Origin: Metabacillus schmidteae
GTDB lineage: Bacteria > Bacillota > Bacilli > Bacillales > Bacillaceae
Direction of reading: 5' to 3'
NCBI RefSeq assembly: GCF_903166545.1
Contig: NZ_CAESCH010000002.1
Location: 372,001-436,000, forward strand
DNA: 64,000 nucleotides
A model generated the notes under the pieces. It was not told the DNA's origin and did not search any database. It was given only the letters and a program-made list of their open reading frames with translations. Below are positions 11,886 to 20,793 of this stretch, one piece after another. Positions within the stretch are counted from its first letter, which is position 1. Each line of letters opens with the position of its first letter. The translations under genes and the position numbers were made by a program.

Positions 11886-13175
11886 ATGTTACAGAATGAA
11901 AGTGTAAAAGAGTTAGATTCCCAAACAGCTTCATTACAAAGCTACATGGGTTCTTCAGAAAAAAAGGCGTTATACAAGCGGACATTAACGGTTGTAAGCA
12001 TTTCGCAAATTTTGGGTGGTGCAGGGTTGGCTGCCGGAATTACAGTTGGTGCACTTCTTGCACAACAAATGCTTGGAACAGATGCATATGCTGGACTTCC
12101 TTCAGCACTATTTACATTAGGTTCAGCAGGAGCTGCTTTAATTGTAGGAAGGCTTTCTCAACGTTATGGTCGCCGTACAGGTTTAACAGTTGGTTTTATG
12201 ACAGGTGGACTTGGAGCAATAGGAGTTATACTGTCAGCTATAATAAGTAGTGTAATCCTTTTGTTTGTTTCCCTCCTTATTTATGGTGCAGGAACAGCGA
12301 CAAATTTACAAGTTCGTTATGCAGGTACTGATCTTGCAAACGATAAACAGCGAGCAACTGCTGTTAGTATAACACTGGTTTTCACAACATTTGGTGCAGT
12401 TGCAGGTCCAATGTTAGTTAATGTTATGGGGGCTCTTGCTCTTGCTATTGGTATTCCATCACTAGCAGGTCCGTTTATTTTATCAGCAGTAGCATATATT
12501 TTAGCAGGTCTTGTCCTTTTCATCATGCTTCGTCCTGATCCATTAGTCATCGCAAAAGCAATAGAAGCGTCAAAACAAGAATCTAACAGAAGTGGATCCG
12601 CAAATACTGTTGAAATAGAGAACAAAAGAGGAATTATCGTTGGTGCTACGATTATGGTTCTGACGCAAATTGTTATGGTTGCTATTATGACAATGACTCC
12701 GGTTCATATGAGACATCACGGACATGGTTTAGGTGAAATAGGTCTTGTAATCGGATTTCATGTTGGTGCAATGTATCTCCCTTCACTCGTTACAGGTGTA
12801 TTGGTTGATAAGTTGGGACGCACTGCTATGGCTATCGCAGCAGGAGCTACATTACTCCTGGCAGGTTTAGTATCAGCTTTTGCACCAGGAGATTCTATGA
12901 TTCTACTCATAATTGCTCTGTCATTACTTGGATTAGGTTGGAATTTTGGTTTAATAAGTGGCACAGCTTTAATTGTTGATTCAACTGAACCTTCAATACG
13001 AGCTAAAACCCAAGGTACGGTGGATGTATTAATCGCTTTAGCAGGAGCTTCTGGAGGGGCCTTATCCGGAATGATCGTTGCTGGTTCGAGTTTTCCAACA
13101 TTGTCGCTTGTTGGGGGGATTTTATCCTTATTGTTGATCCCAGTTGTAGTCTGGTCCCGTGGTAGTAAAAAATAA
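11886..13175 (+). CDS. MFS transporter
   Basis: This is a 429-residue major facilitator superfamily protein with 12 predicted membrane segments after a polar N-terminus of about 35 residues. The cytoplasmic loop 2-3 motif reads RLSQRYGRRTG, the signature of drug/metabolite antiporter-type MFS proteins, and a second-half counterpart GVLVDKLGRTA is visible. The substrate cannot be read. An AAAGGGAG site precedes ATG 11886. It is monocistronic: a terminator ends the upstream remnant and another lies three bases after its stop. Confidence 0.9.
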   Translation: MLQNESVKELDSQTASLQSYMGSSEKKALYKRTLTVVSISQILGGAGLAAGITVGALLAQQMLGTDAYAGLPSALFTLGSAGAALIVGRLSQRYGRRTGLTVGFMTGGLGAIGVILSAIISSVILLFVSLLIYGAGTATNLQVRYAGTDLANDKQRATAVSITLVFTTFGAVAGPMLVNVMGALALAIGIPSLAGPFILSAVAYILAGLVLFIMLRPDPLVIAKAIEASKQESNRSGSANTVEIENKRGIIVGATIMVLTQIVMVAIMTMTPVHMRHHGHGLGEIGLVIGFHVGAMYLPSLVTGVLVDKLGRTAMAIAAGATLLLAGLVSAFAPGDSMILLIIALSLLGLGWNFGLISGTALIVDSTEPSIRAKTQGTVDVLIALAGASGGALSGMIVAGSSFPTLSLVGGILSLLLIPVVVWSRGSKK

Positions 13176-13177
13176 AA

Positions 13178-13228
13178 ACACCTCCTGACTCGTATTCGAT
13201 TTATACGATAACAGGAGGTGTTTTTTTT
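13178..13228 (+). terminator. Intrinsic terminator after MFS gene
   Basis: ACACCTCCTG pairs with CAGGAGGTGT. The 24-base loop contains a smaller inverted repeat (CGTAT/ATACG), and eight T follow. Confidence 0.9.
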
Positions 13229-13232
13229 AATT

Positions 13233-13459
13233 CTGTTTTCGCATACTTTGGTGTTTTTTAACGCAGTAAAGTTTAGTAATTAGTTCGTTCCATTGCGCTT
13301 CAGACAATCCATGCGCCGGGGAGGAAGCTGAGCCTCCTCAGCTTTGCTTGCGGGGTCTCAGCCTTTCCTCTACTTCCCGCAGGAGTCGATTGTCTTCCGC
13401 TCCATTCCACTATAGAAGTATATAAGTATTCATAAGCAACAATCTTAGCGAAAACAGCC
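13233..13459. repeat. MITE-like hairpin element, long copy 1
   Basis: The ends are inverted: CTGTTTTCGC at 13233-13242 and GCGAAAACAG at 13448-13457. Inside is a long imperfect palindrome running from TTAGTTCGTTCCATTGCGC to CGCTCCATTCCACTAT. Related copies occur at 46508-46635 and 49213-49396, with internally deleted forms near 54785 and 58231. No protein is encoded. Similar sequences are, to my knowledge, widespread between Bacillaceae genes. Confidence 0.75.
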
Positions 13460-13482
13460 ATTTTTAAAAAAGTCATAAGAAA

Positions 13483-14454
13483 TTAAGCTATTTCTTCCCG
13501 TAAAAGTATATTAGGTACCAATCGTATATAAATTAACTCACCTGCAAGTTCAACGATTGTCTGTGTCACGATTATAGCGGCTACTAATGTGCTTAAATTA
13601 TCTGGTAAAGCTAAAGCGAGTGGAAGCACGACAAGCGAATTACGTGTAGCTCCGCTAAAAATAAGAGCACGACCTGAACCAATATCAAGCTTGAACCACT
13701 TTGCAATAATTCTTGAAATAATCGGCATAATGATCATAAAAGCAAAATAAATAGGTATTACTTTGAGAATCAAGTCAATATATGTTGAAAGTTTACCTAT
13801 TTGAGACGAAACAACAACAAAAAGAGTAAGAGCCATAAATGGAACAGGAAGCCAGGCTGAAAAATCTATTATTTTATTACCAACATGAGATTTCTTTGCA
13901 TATATCTGTAGGGCGATAGCAAGTCCTAAAGGGATAACAATAAGCCCAAAAAATGCTTCAAGGAATGGACCCGGATCCACTATTTCTGCTGCGTCAACCC
14001 CAATAAACAAAAATAAATACAAAGGTAATAGCAGCATTTGAGTAATGAAGAGAATAGGTGTAGAAATTAGCATAATCTTTTCATTTCCACGACCTAGAGC
14101 TGTAAAAACAATTACATAATCAATACAAGGTGTCAGTAAAACTAAATAGACCCCCAGCAATAACGGCGGATAGTCGGGTAATAACTTTGCTAAAAGCCAC
14201 ACCACAATAGGAACGGCAATATAGTTAACCGTTAGTAAAGCCCAGATAAAACGACGATTAGCAAATGACTCTTTTAATGAAGTAAAAGGAATCTGTGAAA
14301 ACATACTATACATTAAAATAGCGATAGCAACAGAAATTGTTACATCTAATTGTGCTCCGATATCAGGGAGGAATAATCCAAACCAAGCTGCTAGTATAAG
14401 TACAATGACATATAGCCAAACTTGATTGTTTTCTAATTTTTCTCTGGAAAGCAT
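13483..14454 (-). CDS. BASS-family transporter (arsenite/bile-acid symporter-like)
   Basis: This is a 323-residue integral membrane protein with about ten hydrophobic segments. It resembles the bile acid:sodium symporter superfamily, in particular small Gram-positive members annotated as arsenic resistance proteins. The motif LLTPCIDYVIVFT carries a Cys in the position used by ACR3 arsenite exporters, and a second conserved block GATRNSLVVLPLALAL is present. No arsR or arsC gene is adjacent, so arsenite is only one possible substrate. ATG 14454 follows an AAAGGGG site. A perfect inverted repeat at 14561-14583 lies in its upstream region. Confidence 0.75.
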   Translation of the reverse strand: MLSREKLENNQVWLYVIVLILAAWFGLFLPDIGAQLDVTISVAIAILMYSMFSQIPFTSLKESFANRRFIWALLTVNYIAVPIVVWLLAKLLPDYPPLLLGVYLVLLTPCIDYVIVFTALGRGNEKIMLISTPILFITQMLLLPLYLFLFIGVDAAEIVDPGPFLEAFFGLIVIPLGLAIALQIYAKKSHVGNKIIDFSAWLPVPFMALTLFVVVSSQIGKLSTYIDLILKVIPIYFAFMIIMPIISRIIAKWFKLDIGSGRALIFSGATRNSLVVLPLALALPDNLSTLVAAIIVTQTIVELAGELIYIRLVPNILLREEIA

Positions 14455-14560
14455 TTTTGTTTGCCCCTTTAATTGCCTCTAAATTGACGTTTGTGATGCT
14501 GTTAAAAGAGACTTATGAATAAGTCATGAACTTTAACTTAATAGTATCATAATTATATTT

Positions 14561-14583
14561 GTTTAGTTTTAAAAAAACTAAAC
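14561..14583. promoter_or_regulatory. Perfect inverted repeat between BASS transporter and DUF3231 gene
   Basis: GTTTAGTTT and AAACTAAAC form nine-base arms with a five-base spacer. No T-run follows on either strand, so an operator is more likely than a terminator. The binding protein is unknown. Confidence 0.45.
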
Positions 14584-14695
14584 CGAAAGCTTAGGGGGTG
14601 AGAATTTGTTGAAAATTTCATATGAAGAAAAATGTTCAGTATAAGGACCCTTAATATGAAAAATACTAAATGAAAATGGACTGAAAGGATTAACC

Positions 14696-15721
14696 ATGAA
14701 ACCGATAAAAGTGGGTTCTTATAAAACAAGCACGAACGAACGATTAACGTCAGCAGAATTGGGTAAGCTTTGGGCTACATATATGGGAAACAGCATGTCA
14801 AAATGCATTTTAAATTATTATCTCCAACACGTGGAGGATAAGGACATAAAAACGTTATTAGAAAATGCATTAAAACTATGCGGAGAATTCATGGAAGTTA
14901 CGAAGGATATTATGGAAAAAGAGAATTATCCTATTCCGTTAGGTTTTAGTGATGAGGATGTCAATTTAGGTGCTCCACGTCTATTTCAGGATGAATATTA
15001 TGTTCATTATTTGAAATATGTAGCAAAAGCAGGAATGAGTATTTATAATGCAGGTATCCCTCTTGTTTTTAGGAAAGATGTAAATGAATTTTTTAGATAT
15101 ATTATGATTTCCACAATTGATTTGGTTGACCAAATTAAAGAACTATTAATGAGTAAGGGGTTAATTATGAAACCACCCCTTATTCCAGTTCCGGAAAAGC
15201 CTGCTCTTGCTAGTGAGAACTTTTTAACTGGTTTCTTAGGGGATAGACGCCCTTTACATGCATTAGAAATCGCCCATTTTTACGATAACATTGAAAATAA
15301 TGTAACAAGTAAAGCGTTAATCATGGCATTCGCTCAAGTAGTTAAGGATGAAAAGATACGAAAACTGTTTGAATGGGGCACAGATATGACCGCAGCCAAT
15401 ATTCAAAACTATATGAAAAAACTCCAACAAGACAATTTGCCAGCACCATCATTTCTTGATGATCTTGTTACATCTTCTACTTTTTCTCCTTTTTCAGATA
15501 AGCTTATGCTTTTTCATAAGATGGACATGTTTTCAATGAAAATAAGGGCGTTTGGTAATTCAGTGGCTGTAAACGGAAGACATGATGTAGGGCTTGTTTA
15601 TACGAAGTCATTCATGAAGATTTCAAAATTTGTTGAATCTGCAGCAGATATTATGATTGAAAAAGGCTGGATGGAAATACCTCCCTTAGCAGCGGATAGA
15701 GGAAAATTAGCTTCTGATTAA
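14696..15721 (+). CDS. DUF3231 family protein (paralogue of 10401-11450)
   Basis: This 341-residue protein repeats the architecture of the first DUF3231 protein: two helical modules starting at ELGKLWATYMGNSMS and LHALEIAHFYDNIENNVTSK. It also shares YPIPLGFSDEDVNLGAPRLF, LVTSSTFSPFSDKLMLFHKMDMFSMKIR and the closing GWMEIPPLAADRG. The function is unknown. An AAAGGAT site precedes ATG 14696. The two paralogues lie 3.2 kb apart, separated by transporter genes, as expected of a duplicated or repeatedly acquired accessory gene. Confidence 0.85.
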   Translation: MKPIKVGSYKTSTNERLTSAELGKLWATYMGNSMSKCILNYYLQHVEDKDIKTLLENALKLCGEFMEVTKDIMEKENYPIPLGFSDEDVNLGAPRLFQDEYYVHYLKYVAKAGMSIYNAGIPLVFRKDVNEFFRYIMISTIDLVDQIKELLMSKGLIMKPPLIPVPEKPALASENFLTGFLGDRRPLHALEIAHFYDNIENNVTSKALIMAFAQVVKDEKIRKLFEWGTDMTAANIQNYMKKLQQDNLPAPSFLDDLVTSSTFSPFSDKLMLFHKMDMFSMKIRAFGNSVAVNGRHDVGLVYTKSFMKISKFVESAADIMIEKGWMEIPPLAADRGKLASD

Positions 15722-15769
15722 TAGGCTATTTTCCTTTTTTTACACTAGGGGAAGTACCAGCCTTTCATT

Positions 15770-16678
15770 TCAAGAATGTACCTTTGATGAAGACTTATTC
15801 ATAGCCAAAAAAACAATCATCATTAAAATACAAGCTGTACCTGCCCATTGGAAAAGTCCAAAGGGTTCTTTTAACCAAAAAACTGTTGTTAAAACAGCGG
15901 CAAGCGGCTCGATGCTTCCAAGTAGGCTCGATTCTTTCGGTGCTAAACTTTGTAAGCTCTCTATATAAAACCAAAAAGCAATCATCGTTCCAAATACGAT
16001 CACAAAGACTAAGTAAAAATACGATTCAAGTGGTAGCATTTTTAGAGCTATCTTCCATGGTGGGTGGATAAGACTAAGGGCTAAACCACCGATTATCATT
16101 GCCCAGCCAACAATGACAAGAGAATCGTATTGCTTCAGCAAAGGGATTGCATATAGAGTATAAAACGCTAAAGCTATTCCGGATAAAACACCCCAAACGA
16201 TTGCTGGTATGGGTACAGAAAGTTGCGAGATTGATCCGTTTGTTAATAAGAAAAAACAGCCCACAAGTGCCAGAGATACAGTCAGCAAATCATTTCGTGT
16301 GAAGATCGTTTGTTTGCGGAAAAGTAAATAAACAATAATCATGACCGGTGCTAAATATTGCAATAATGTTGCCACAGCAGCATTACCATGTTTTATGGAG
16401 GCCATGTAAGTATATTGAACCGCAAGCATTCCAAATAACCCGAAAATCAGCAATTGAATAGCAATCCTTTTTGTTTTCCAAACACCAAGTATTTGCGAAC
16501 GATCTTTTCTGAAAAATTGAACGGTTAGAAGTAAAAAGCCGGCAATAAGTAATCGGGTTGTCACCAGCCAATCTACATCAATCCCATATGTTTGAAAAAG
16601 CTTCTTAGAAACTGTCCCGCCAATTCCCCAAAACACAGCCCCTGTTAAAACAAGAAGTATTCCTTTTGTTCTATTCAT
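15770..16678 (-). CDS. EamA-family (DMT) transporter
   Basis: This 302-residue protein has ten predicted membrane helices formed by two EamA repeats, starting with [20 protein letters not shown] and about halfway with [24 protein letters not shown]. Drug/metabolite transporters of this type export amino acids or other small metabolites; the substrate is not readable. ATG 16678 is preceded by AAGGAG. It is divergent from the AraC-type regulator at 16797 with 118 bp between starts, so that regulator is the most likely controller of this gene. Confidence 0.9.
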   Translation of the reverse strand: MNRTKGILLVLTGAVFWGIGGTVSKKLFQTYGIDVDWLVTTRLLIAGFLLLTVQFFRKDRSQILGVWKTKRIAIQLLIFGLFGMLAVQYTYMASIKHGNAAVATLLQYLAPVMIIVYLLFRKQTIFTRNDLLTVSLALVGCFFLLTNGSISQLSVPIPAIVWGVLSGIALAFYTLYAIPLLKQYDSLVIVGWAMIIGGLALSLIHPPWKIALKMLPLESYFYLVFVIVFGTMIAFWFYIESLQSLAPKESSLLGSIEPLAAVLTTVFWLKEPFGLFQWAGTACILMMIVFLAMNKSSSKVHS

Positions 16679-16796
16679 GTATGACTTTCTCCTTAATATA
16701 TAAAAATTGTGTTATAGTATCTTAAATAATAAAAGGTAATTTCCCGGAAGAATACATAAATCGAATCAAAAAATATAAGGATATTGAGGTGGACAT

Positions 16797-17681
16797 ATGC
16801 AAATAAAAGATTTTAAGATTGATAACAGCTTAAAAGAATTAACTGAACATCGTACAGTTTTATTACCAATTGCATGTTACGAAACAACAATATCAAAAAA
16901 TATAAATGGATATATACCACTTCACTGGCATGAAGAATTTCAATTTGTTTTCGTTGTAAAAGGAGAAGCAACTTTTCAAATAAATGATGAAAGTGTTGAT
17001 GTTAGTGAAGGTGAGGGGGTATTCATAAATAGCGGATGCCTGCATATGGCAAAAGAGAGGAATGACTCGGGATGTGTCTATATATGTTTAAATGTTTCTC
17101 CTAGTTTTATCGTATCCCAAGAGCTTTTTCCAACCTTTGTATCCCCCTTTATGCAGGCGACAAATATTCCTTATATACGGTTGGTTCCAAATGAACTTTG
17201 GGCGGGAAATATAGTAAACTCTATTTTAGAAATTAATCAAATGGTAAAACAAAAATCGCCATTCTATGAAATGGATATTAGTGTCCATCTAACATTAATT
17301 TGGAAAAACCTCATATTGAATGGAAGTCAATTAGAGTATGAACAGACCGAATTGATAAAGAGTAAGCGAATGAAGCAAATGCTAAATTGGATTCATCTTC
17401 ACTATAATGAGAAAATCCTTTTAGACGATATTGCACAAGCAGGACAATTAAGCCGTTCTGAATGCTGTCGGTATTTCAAAAAAATGGTGAAGAAAACACC
17501 TTTGAATTATGTGACTGATTACAGGATTCAAAAAAGCTTACCACTACTACAACAATCAGAAGCTAATGTCACAGAAGTGGCCTATTTAGTAGGTTTTAAT
17601 AGTACAAGCTATTTCATTGATAAATTTCGAAAGGCGATGCATATGACACCTTTAGCATACAAAAAGACTTTTCACCCTTGA
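16797..17681 (+). CDS. AraC-family transcriptional regulator with cupin sensor domain
   Basis: The 294-residue protein has an N-terminal cupin-like ligand domain (about 25-110, with the HWHEEFQFVFVVKGEATFQIN core) and a C-terminal AraC DNA-binding domain (about 190-290). Both helix-turn-helix units are visible: ILLDDIAQAGQLSRSECCRYFKKMV and VTEVAYLVGFNSTSYFIDKFRKAM. ATG 16797 follows a GAGGTGG site. The divergent EamA transporter suggests local control of export in response to a small ligand. Confidence 0.9.
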   Translation: MQIKDFKIDNSLKELTEHRTVLLPIACYETTISKNINGYIPLHWHEEFQFVFVVKGEATFQINDESVDVSEGEGVFINSGCLHMAKERNDSGCVYICLNVSPSFIVSQELFPTFVSPFMQATNIPYIRLVPNELWAGNIVNSILEINQMVKQKSPFYEMDISVHLTLIWKNLILNGSQLEYEQTELIKSKRMKQMLNWIHLHYNEKILLDDIAQAGQLSRSECCRYFKKMVKKTPLNYVTDYRIQKSLPLLQQSEANVTEVAYLVGFNSTSYFIDKFRKAMHMTPLAYKKTFHP

Positions 17682-17722
17682 AATAGCAACTTCAGTTTAA
17701 AAAAAGATTGGGAGGGAATTGA

Positions 17723-17833
17723 ATGTTAATAAAAAAAATCAATGATGAGTTATCGTTAAAATTAATAGAATTAAATGATGCAAAAAGAGTGGTCGAGTTA
17801 ACAAATAATCATACGATTAGGTGCATTCCATAA
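17723..17833 (+). pseudogene. N-terminal remnant of a RimL/YdaF-type GNAT acetyltransferase
   Basis: A 36-codon frame with a GGGAGGG site begins MLIKKINDELSLKLIELNDA and continues to VVELTNNHTIRCIP before a stop. The opening matches the start of ribosomal-protein-serine acetyltransferase-like GNAT proteins of about 180 residues. The rest of the domain is absent, and the frame runs straight into a terminator hairpin, so this is a deletion remnant. Confidence 0.6.
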
Positions 17834-17851
17834 AAAGAATGCACATTTTTT
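17821..17851 (+). terminator. Intrinsic terminator
   Basis: GTGCATTC pairs perfectly with GAATGCAC around an eight-base loop and is followed by seven T after one A. It overlaps the end of the GNAT remnant. Confidence 0.85.
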
Positions 17852-17934
17852 TCGATATGAAAACATTAGGCTTGAATAACCAGGAATATTTACCTAAAAT
17901 AATGGTATTACATATGGTAGGAGCTTGAAATAAT

Positions 17935-18075
17935 ATGATTTCAAATGAAGAAATGATTCTCTTTATGAAACAAATCAATTTGTTAATTAATGAGTATAAT
18001 AAATGTCATGATTTACAGATCAAGGAGCAAATATATGAAGAAATAATCGTTCTTAGCGATTTAATTGATACCTAA
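17935..18075 (+). CDS. Small protein, possibly Spo0E-like
   Basis: This is a 46-codon frame with a TAGGAGC site ten bases before ATG 17935. The product is acidic and helical: MISNEEMILFMKQINLLINE, then EQIYEEIIVLSDLIDT at the end. Length, helical pattern and a C-terminal LSxLID-like end resemble Spo0E-type aspartyl-phosphate phosphatases (usual SQxLD motif), but the signature is incomplete. It may equally be an unrelated small protein. Confidence 0.4.
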   Translation: MISNEEMILFMKQINLLINEYNKCHDLQIKEQIYEEIIVLSDLIDT

Positions 18076-18148
18076 CTTCCGAAGACAGCACAGTCCTCTT
18101 ACAATGCATTTACCAATCTTTCTCCAAGAAATCGTTATCTGTTTCCTT

Positions 18149-18345
18149 TTATTTAGGAAGTGGAGGGTCAAATATATTCCATAAAAAAATCACAAATACA
18201 ATAGATAAAACCCATGCAATCCAGGGCTTCCTATAATGGATCACTAATAAAGAATATGTTGTGATATTAAAGATAAAAGACCAGGCAAGTGTCCACCCAT
18301 GCTGATGGATGATGCTATTATTGTGTTTTTTTATTATTGCCTATA
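18149..18345 (-). pseudogene. C-terminal fragment of a small membrane protein
   Basis: On the minus strand an open frame without a plausible start reads HQHGWTLAWSFIFNITTYSL and then HYRKPWIAWVLSIVFVIFLW before ending NIFDPPLPK. Two hydrophobic stretches and protein-like composition suggest the tail of a decayed integral membrane protein. It stops upstream at TAG within the sequence shared with 22070-22125, which suggests truncation at that repeat. The family is not recognised. Confidence 0.45.
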
Positions 18346-18373
18346 TATATTGTCTTACTCTTATTAAGCTTAC
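18317..18373. repeat. Direct repeat flanking the c-di-GMP locus, left copy
   Basis: About 57 bases beginning ATTATTGTGTTTTTTTATT and ending CTCTTATTAAGCTTAC recur with few changes at 22070-22125 in the same orientation. The 3.7 kb between them holds the riboswitch, the coiled-coil protein, the HD-GYP gene and the GGDEF gene. Confidence 0.6.
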
Positions 18374-18650
18374 TGATTCTTGTAGATAAGATGTTGTTTC
18401 ACTGAGGGACCTCTTTTGGCCATTCTTAAAAGGATATGCTAAGAAGTAAGGTAACATAAAGTTAAAAGTGAAAAATACTCCTTTTTCACCCTCCTGTGTA
18501 TAAAAACACTTTAAAAATCTTCATTTCGACATAAAAACCCATGCTTTTACAAAAAACCACTATTGAAGGAAAAAAGTGCCTAATATATAATTCGTTTAGA
18601 TAGGAAAAAAGTATCATATAACTCTATCAGATAATAAAATTTTCCTACGA

Positions 18651-18731
18651 TGATGGCAAACTTATTGAAAGATAAGGACACAAAGTCACAGACCTACAAT
18701 TTTCGAAAATTATGGTGGCTGGACTACCGAA
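18651..18731 (+). promoter_or_regulatory. Cyclic-di-GMP-I (GEMM) riboswitch aptamer
   Basis: The conserved GEMM-I order is present: GGCAAAC (18655-18661), a small stem closed by a GAAA tetraloop, GGACACAAAGTCACAGACCT, a variable hairpin with loop TTCG, TATGGTGGCTGGACTACCG. This matches the class that binds cyclic di-GMP. It lies about 110 bases before the ATG of a secreted protein and directly before a terminator hairpin, so it should control that gene at transcription. Confidence 0.85.
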
Positions 18732-18764
18732 TAGCATGGAGGCTATTCCAATAGTCTCTTTTTT
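18729..18764 (+). terminator. Expression-platform terminator of the c-di-GMP riboswitch
   Basis: GAATAGC pairs with GCTATTC and a T-rich tract (TCTCTTTTTT) follows nearby. The 5' arm overlaps the last aptamer bases, as expected of a switch that trades aptamer P1 against a terminator. The direction of the response cannot be decided by eye. Confidence 0.7.
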
Positions 18765-18840
18765 GACCATTAGCACTTGATTAAACAGAGGGTGGACTCA
18801 TAACTAGGTGAGTGAGTATAAATTATCGGAGGGGATTTAA

Positions 18841-19548
18841 ATGAAAAAACTATTATCAACAATTTTAGCAATGACTTTATCTTTTAGCGTTGGGACAAGC
18901 GTATTTGCTATGGAGAATACAGAAGTACCTAATAAAGATGTGAAAAGCGCACTTGAATTAATTGAAAAAACAAATTTGGATATTGATGTAAAGATTGAAA
19001 AGGCAGTAGAAGAGGCAGATAAACTTAATGCTGAATATCTTAACGATGTCAAAGAAATAGAATTAGGAAAAGAAATGTTTAAATTAATTGAAGAAAGGGA
19101 AAGGGCAGTTGAGGAATTACAAACTGCAATAGATTCTAATAAAGCAGAGAAAGCTCAAGAAAAATTAAATAAAATTGAAGAAAAAATGAAAGAACACCAA
19201 GATAAGATAAATGAAAAAATTAGTGCTTTACAAGAAGGCATTATTGAATTAACAGAAGAAATGTTGGCAGTAAATGGTGAAAGAAAGACTGAAAAAATAG
19301 AGGGAAAGATTGCAAAATTAGAGGGAAAATTAGATGGAAAATCAGCAAAGACTGCTGAAAGAACACAAAAATATACTAAAGACTTAGAAAAAACAATTGA
19401 AAAAGTTTACGATGAAACGTTAAAAATGTCAAATGAAACAGTAGAGAAAGCAGCTGAAAAAGGAGTTATTGCAGAATGTAGTTGGAAACTTGTAAGATTT
19501 GCTGATCGCTGGGTTTGGATTGATCCGATTAGAGTTGTAGGATTTTAA
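18841..19548 (+). CDS. Secreted coiled-coil protein under c-di-GMP riboswitch control
   Basis: The 235-residue product starts with a classical signal peptide (KK, hydrophobic core, cleavage near VFA at 21-23). The mature part (about 45-200) is almost entirely charged heptad-like helix rich in Glu and Lys, for example EEADKLNAEYLNDVKEIELG and KIEEKMKEHQDKINEKISAL. It ends with a compact aromatic segment, CSWKLVRFADRWVWIDP, that could be a small fold or anchor. I do not recognise a family. GGAGGGG precedes ATG 18841. By analogy with other GEMM-controlled exported proteins, an envelope or biofilm role is an inference. HD-GYP and GGDEF genes follow. Confidence 0.8.
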   Translation: MKKLLSTILAMTLSFSVGTSVFAMENTEVPNKDVKSALELIEKTNLDIDVKIEKAVEEADKLNAEYLNDVKEIELGKEMFKLIEERERAVEELQTAIDSNKAEKAQEKLNKIEEKMKEHQDKINEKISALQEGIIELTEEMLAVNGERKTEKIEGKIAKLEGKLDGKSAKTAERTQKYTKDLEKTIEKVYDETLKMSNETVEKAAEKGVIAECSWKLVRFADRWVWIDPIRVVGF

Positions 19549-19591
19549 TAATAAGTAATATGTACTATAGAAATGTAGTGAAAATATGAGG

Positions 19592-19618
19592 AACGGGAAC
19601 TCTATTGATCTCGTTTTT
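19592..19618 (+). terminator. Intrinsic terminator after coiled-coil gene
   Basis: AACGGGA pairs with TCTCGTT (one G-U) around ten bases and is followed by six T. It argues against a start for the next gene at TTG 19605, which lies inside the hairpin. Confidence 0.75.
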
Positions 19619-19646
19619 TATTTATTCAGGGTTTGGGGTGAAACGA

Positions 19647-20558
19647 GTGGCTGGTTTCCAAGTGAGAAAAAAAGGTTCTTCATTAGAAAAAGTAAAATTA
19701 AATAGTGATGTTGAATTTAGCCTGCTTACTAGAGGAGATGGAGCCGAGGTATTGCATCAGACAATAGAAGAGGGAAGGTTATTCTACGTATATCCAAGTG
19801 ATAATCCAAATTCATTAGAATTTTACTTTATTCTATCAGGACACGTCTCATTTGAGTTTGAAAATGAAAGGCATATCTTAGGTCCAGAGGATTATTTTAT
19901 TGCAAGAGATTTAAAAGATCCAATTCATTTTACTACTTTATCTAAGTTATCTCTTCTATGTGTTTTTACAGAACAAGTATTTAAACATATAAGTAAAGAT
20001 ATATCAGCATTAATTGAAATAGTAAATAAAGTAGAAGAAAAGGACCGTTACACTTATAAACATAGTGAAAGAGTTGCACAATACTCCGTAAAAATTGCAA
20101 GAAAGCTCAAGTTAAATAAAGAGAATTTAGAAAATCTTACAATTTCAGCTTCTCTTCACGATATTGGGAAAATTCATGTCCCTATTGAAGTCCTTAATAA
20201 ACCGAGCCGTCTAACTGATGAAGAGTTTGCATTAATAAAAAAACACCCAGTTGATGGTGCTAAAATGCTTAATGGTACATCCTATGAAGAACTTGCTCCA
20301 ATTATTGAACAGCACCATGAGAGATTAAATGGTACAGGCTATCCATATGGATTAAAAGGAAATGAAATTCTACTTGAAGCTAGGATCATAGCAGTGAGTG
20401 ATACTTTTGATGCAATGACAGAGGATCGTGCTTATAGAAAGGCAATGAATGACCAAATTGCCATAGATGAACTAATAAGATTATCGGGAACACATTATGA
20501 TGAAGATGTCGTAAAAGCATTTGAGGAAATCTTAAAAGAAGAAGGAAGGATAAAATAA
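19647..20558 (+). CDS. HD-GYP domain protein, probable c-di-GMP phosphodiesterase
   Basis: HD-GYP proteins hydrolyse cyclic di-GMP with a bi- or trinuclear metal centre. I place the start at GTG 19647, six bases after GGGGTG, because an earlier TTG lies inside a terminator. The 303 residues contain an N-terminal cupin-like region (about 35-110, FYFILSGHVSFEFE) and a C-terminal HD-GYP domain: HSERVAQYS, the HD pair in SLHDIGK (about 171), the KKHPxxG segment, and HHERLNGTGYP (about 223). The usual DG of the GYP motif is NG here, a mild substitution. A sensory cupin in front suggests ligand control. The GGDEF gene downstream would supply the opposing activity. Confidence 0.88.
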   Translation: MAGFQVRKKGSSLEKVKLNSDVEFSLLTRGDGAEVLHQTIEEGRLFYVYPSDNPNSLEFYFILSGHVSFEFENERHILGPEDYFIARDLKDPIHFTTLSKLSLLCVFTEQVFKHISKDISALIEIVNKVEEKDRYTYKHSERVAQYSVKIARKLKLNKENLENLTISASLHDIGKIHVPIEVLNKPSRLTDEEFALIKKHPVDGAKMLNGTSYEELAPIIEQHHERLNGTGYPYGLKGNEILLEARIIAVSDTFDAMTEDRAYRKAMNDQIAIDELIRLSGTHYDEDVVKAFEEILKEEGRIK

Positions 20559-20568
20559 TTTTTACGAA

Positions 20569-20594
20569 AAAACGGCAGATTCTCAGCCGTTTTA
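20569..20594 (+). terminator. Intrinsic terminator after HD-GYP gene
   Basis: AAACGGC pairs with GCCGTTT around nine bases, and T-rich sequence follows. Confidence 0.8.
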
Positions 20595-20793
20595 TTACTT
20601 TATTAAATAATCCTCTAGACACATTGGGAGTTTTCAACACAAACAGCTTGCGCAGCTAAGTTTAAATTATTACTACGATAAAAACCTCTTTGTTTTTTTA
20701 GATCTACCGAATCACTAGCTTTTAGTCTAAACATGATAGAGATATTTCTAAATATTAACTATTATAGAAAGTTATTAACAGGAAGTGGACGAA

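Noticed and set aside
18841..19548. Antisense frame 18837-19052 and other shadows of the coiled-coil gene
   Set aside because: They are reverse readings of a Glu/Lys-rich gene with no independent signals.
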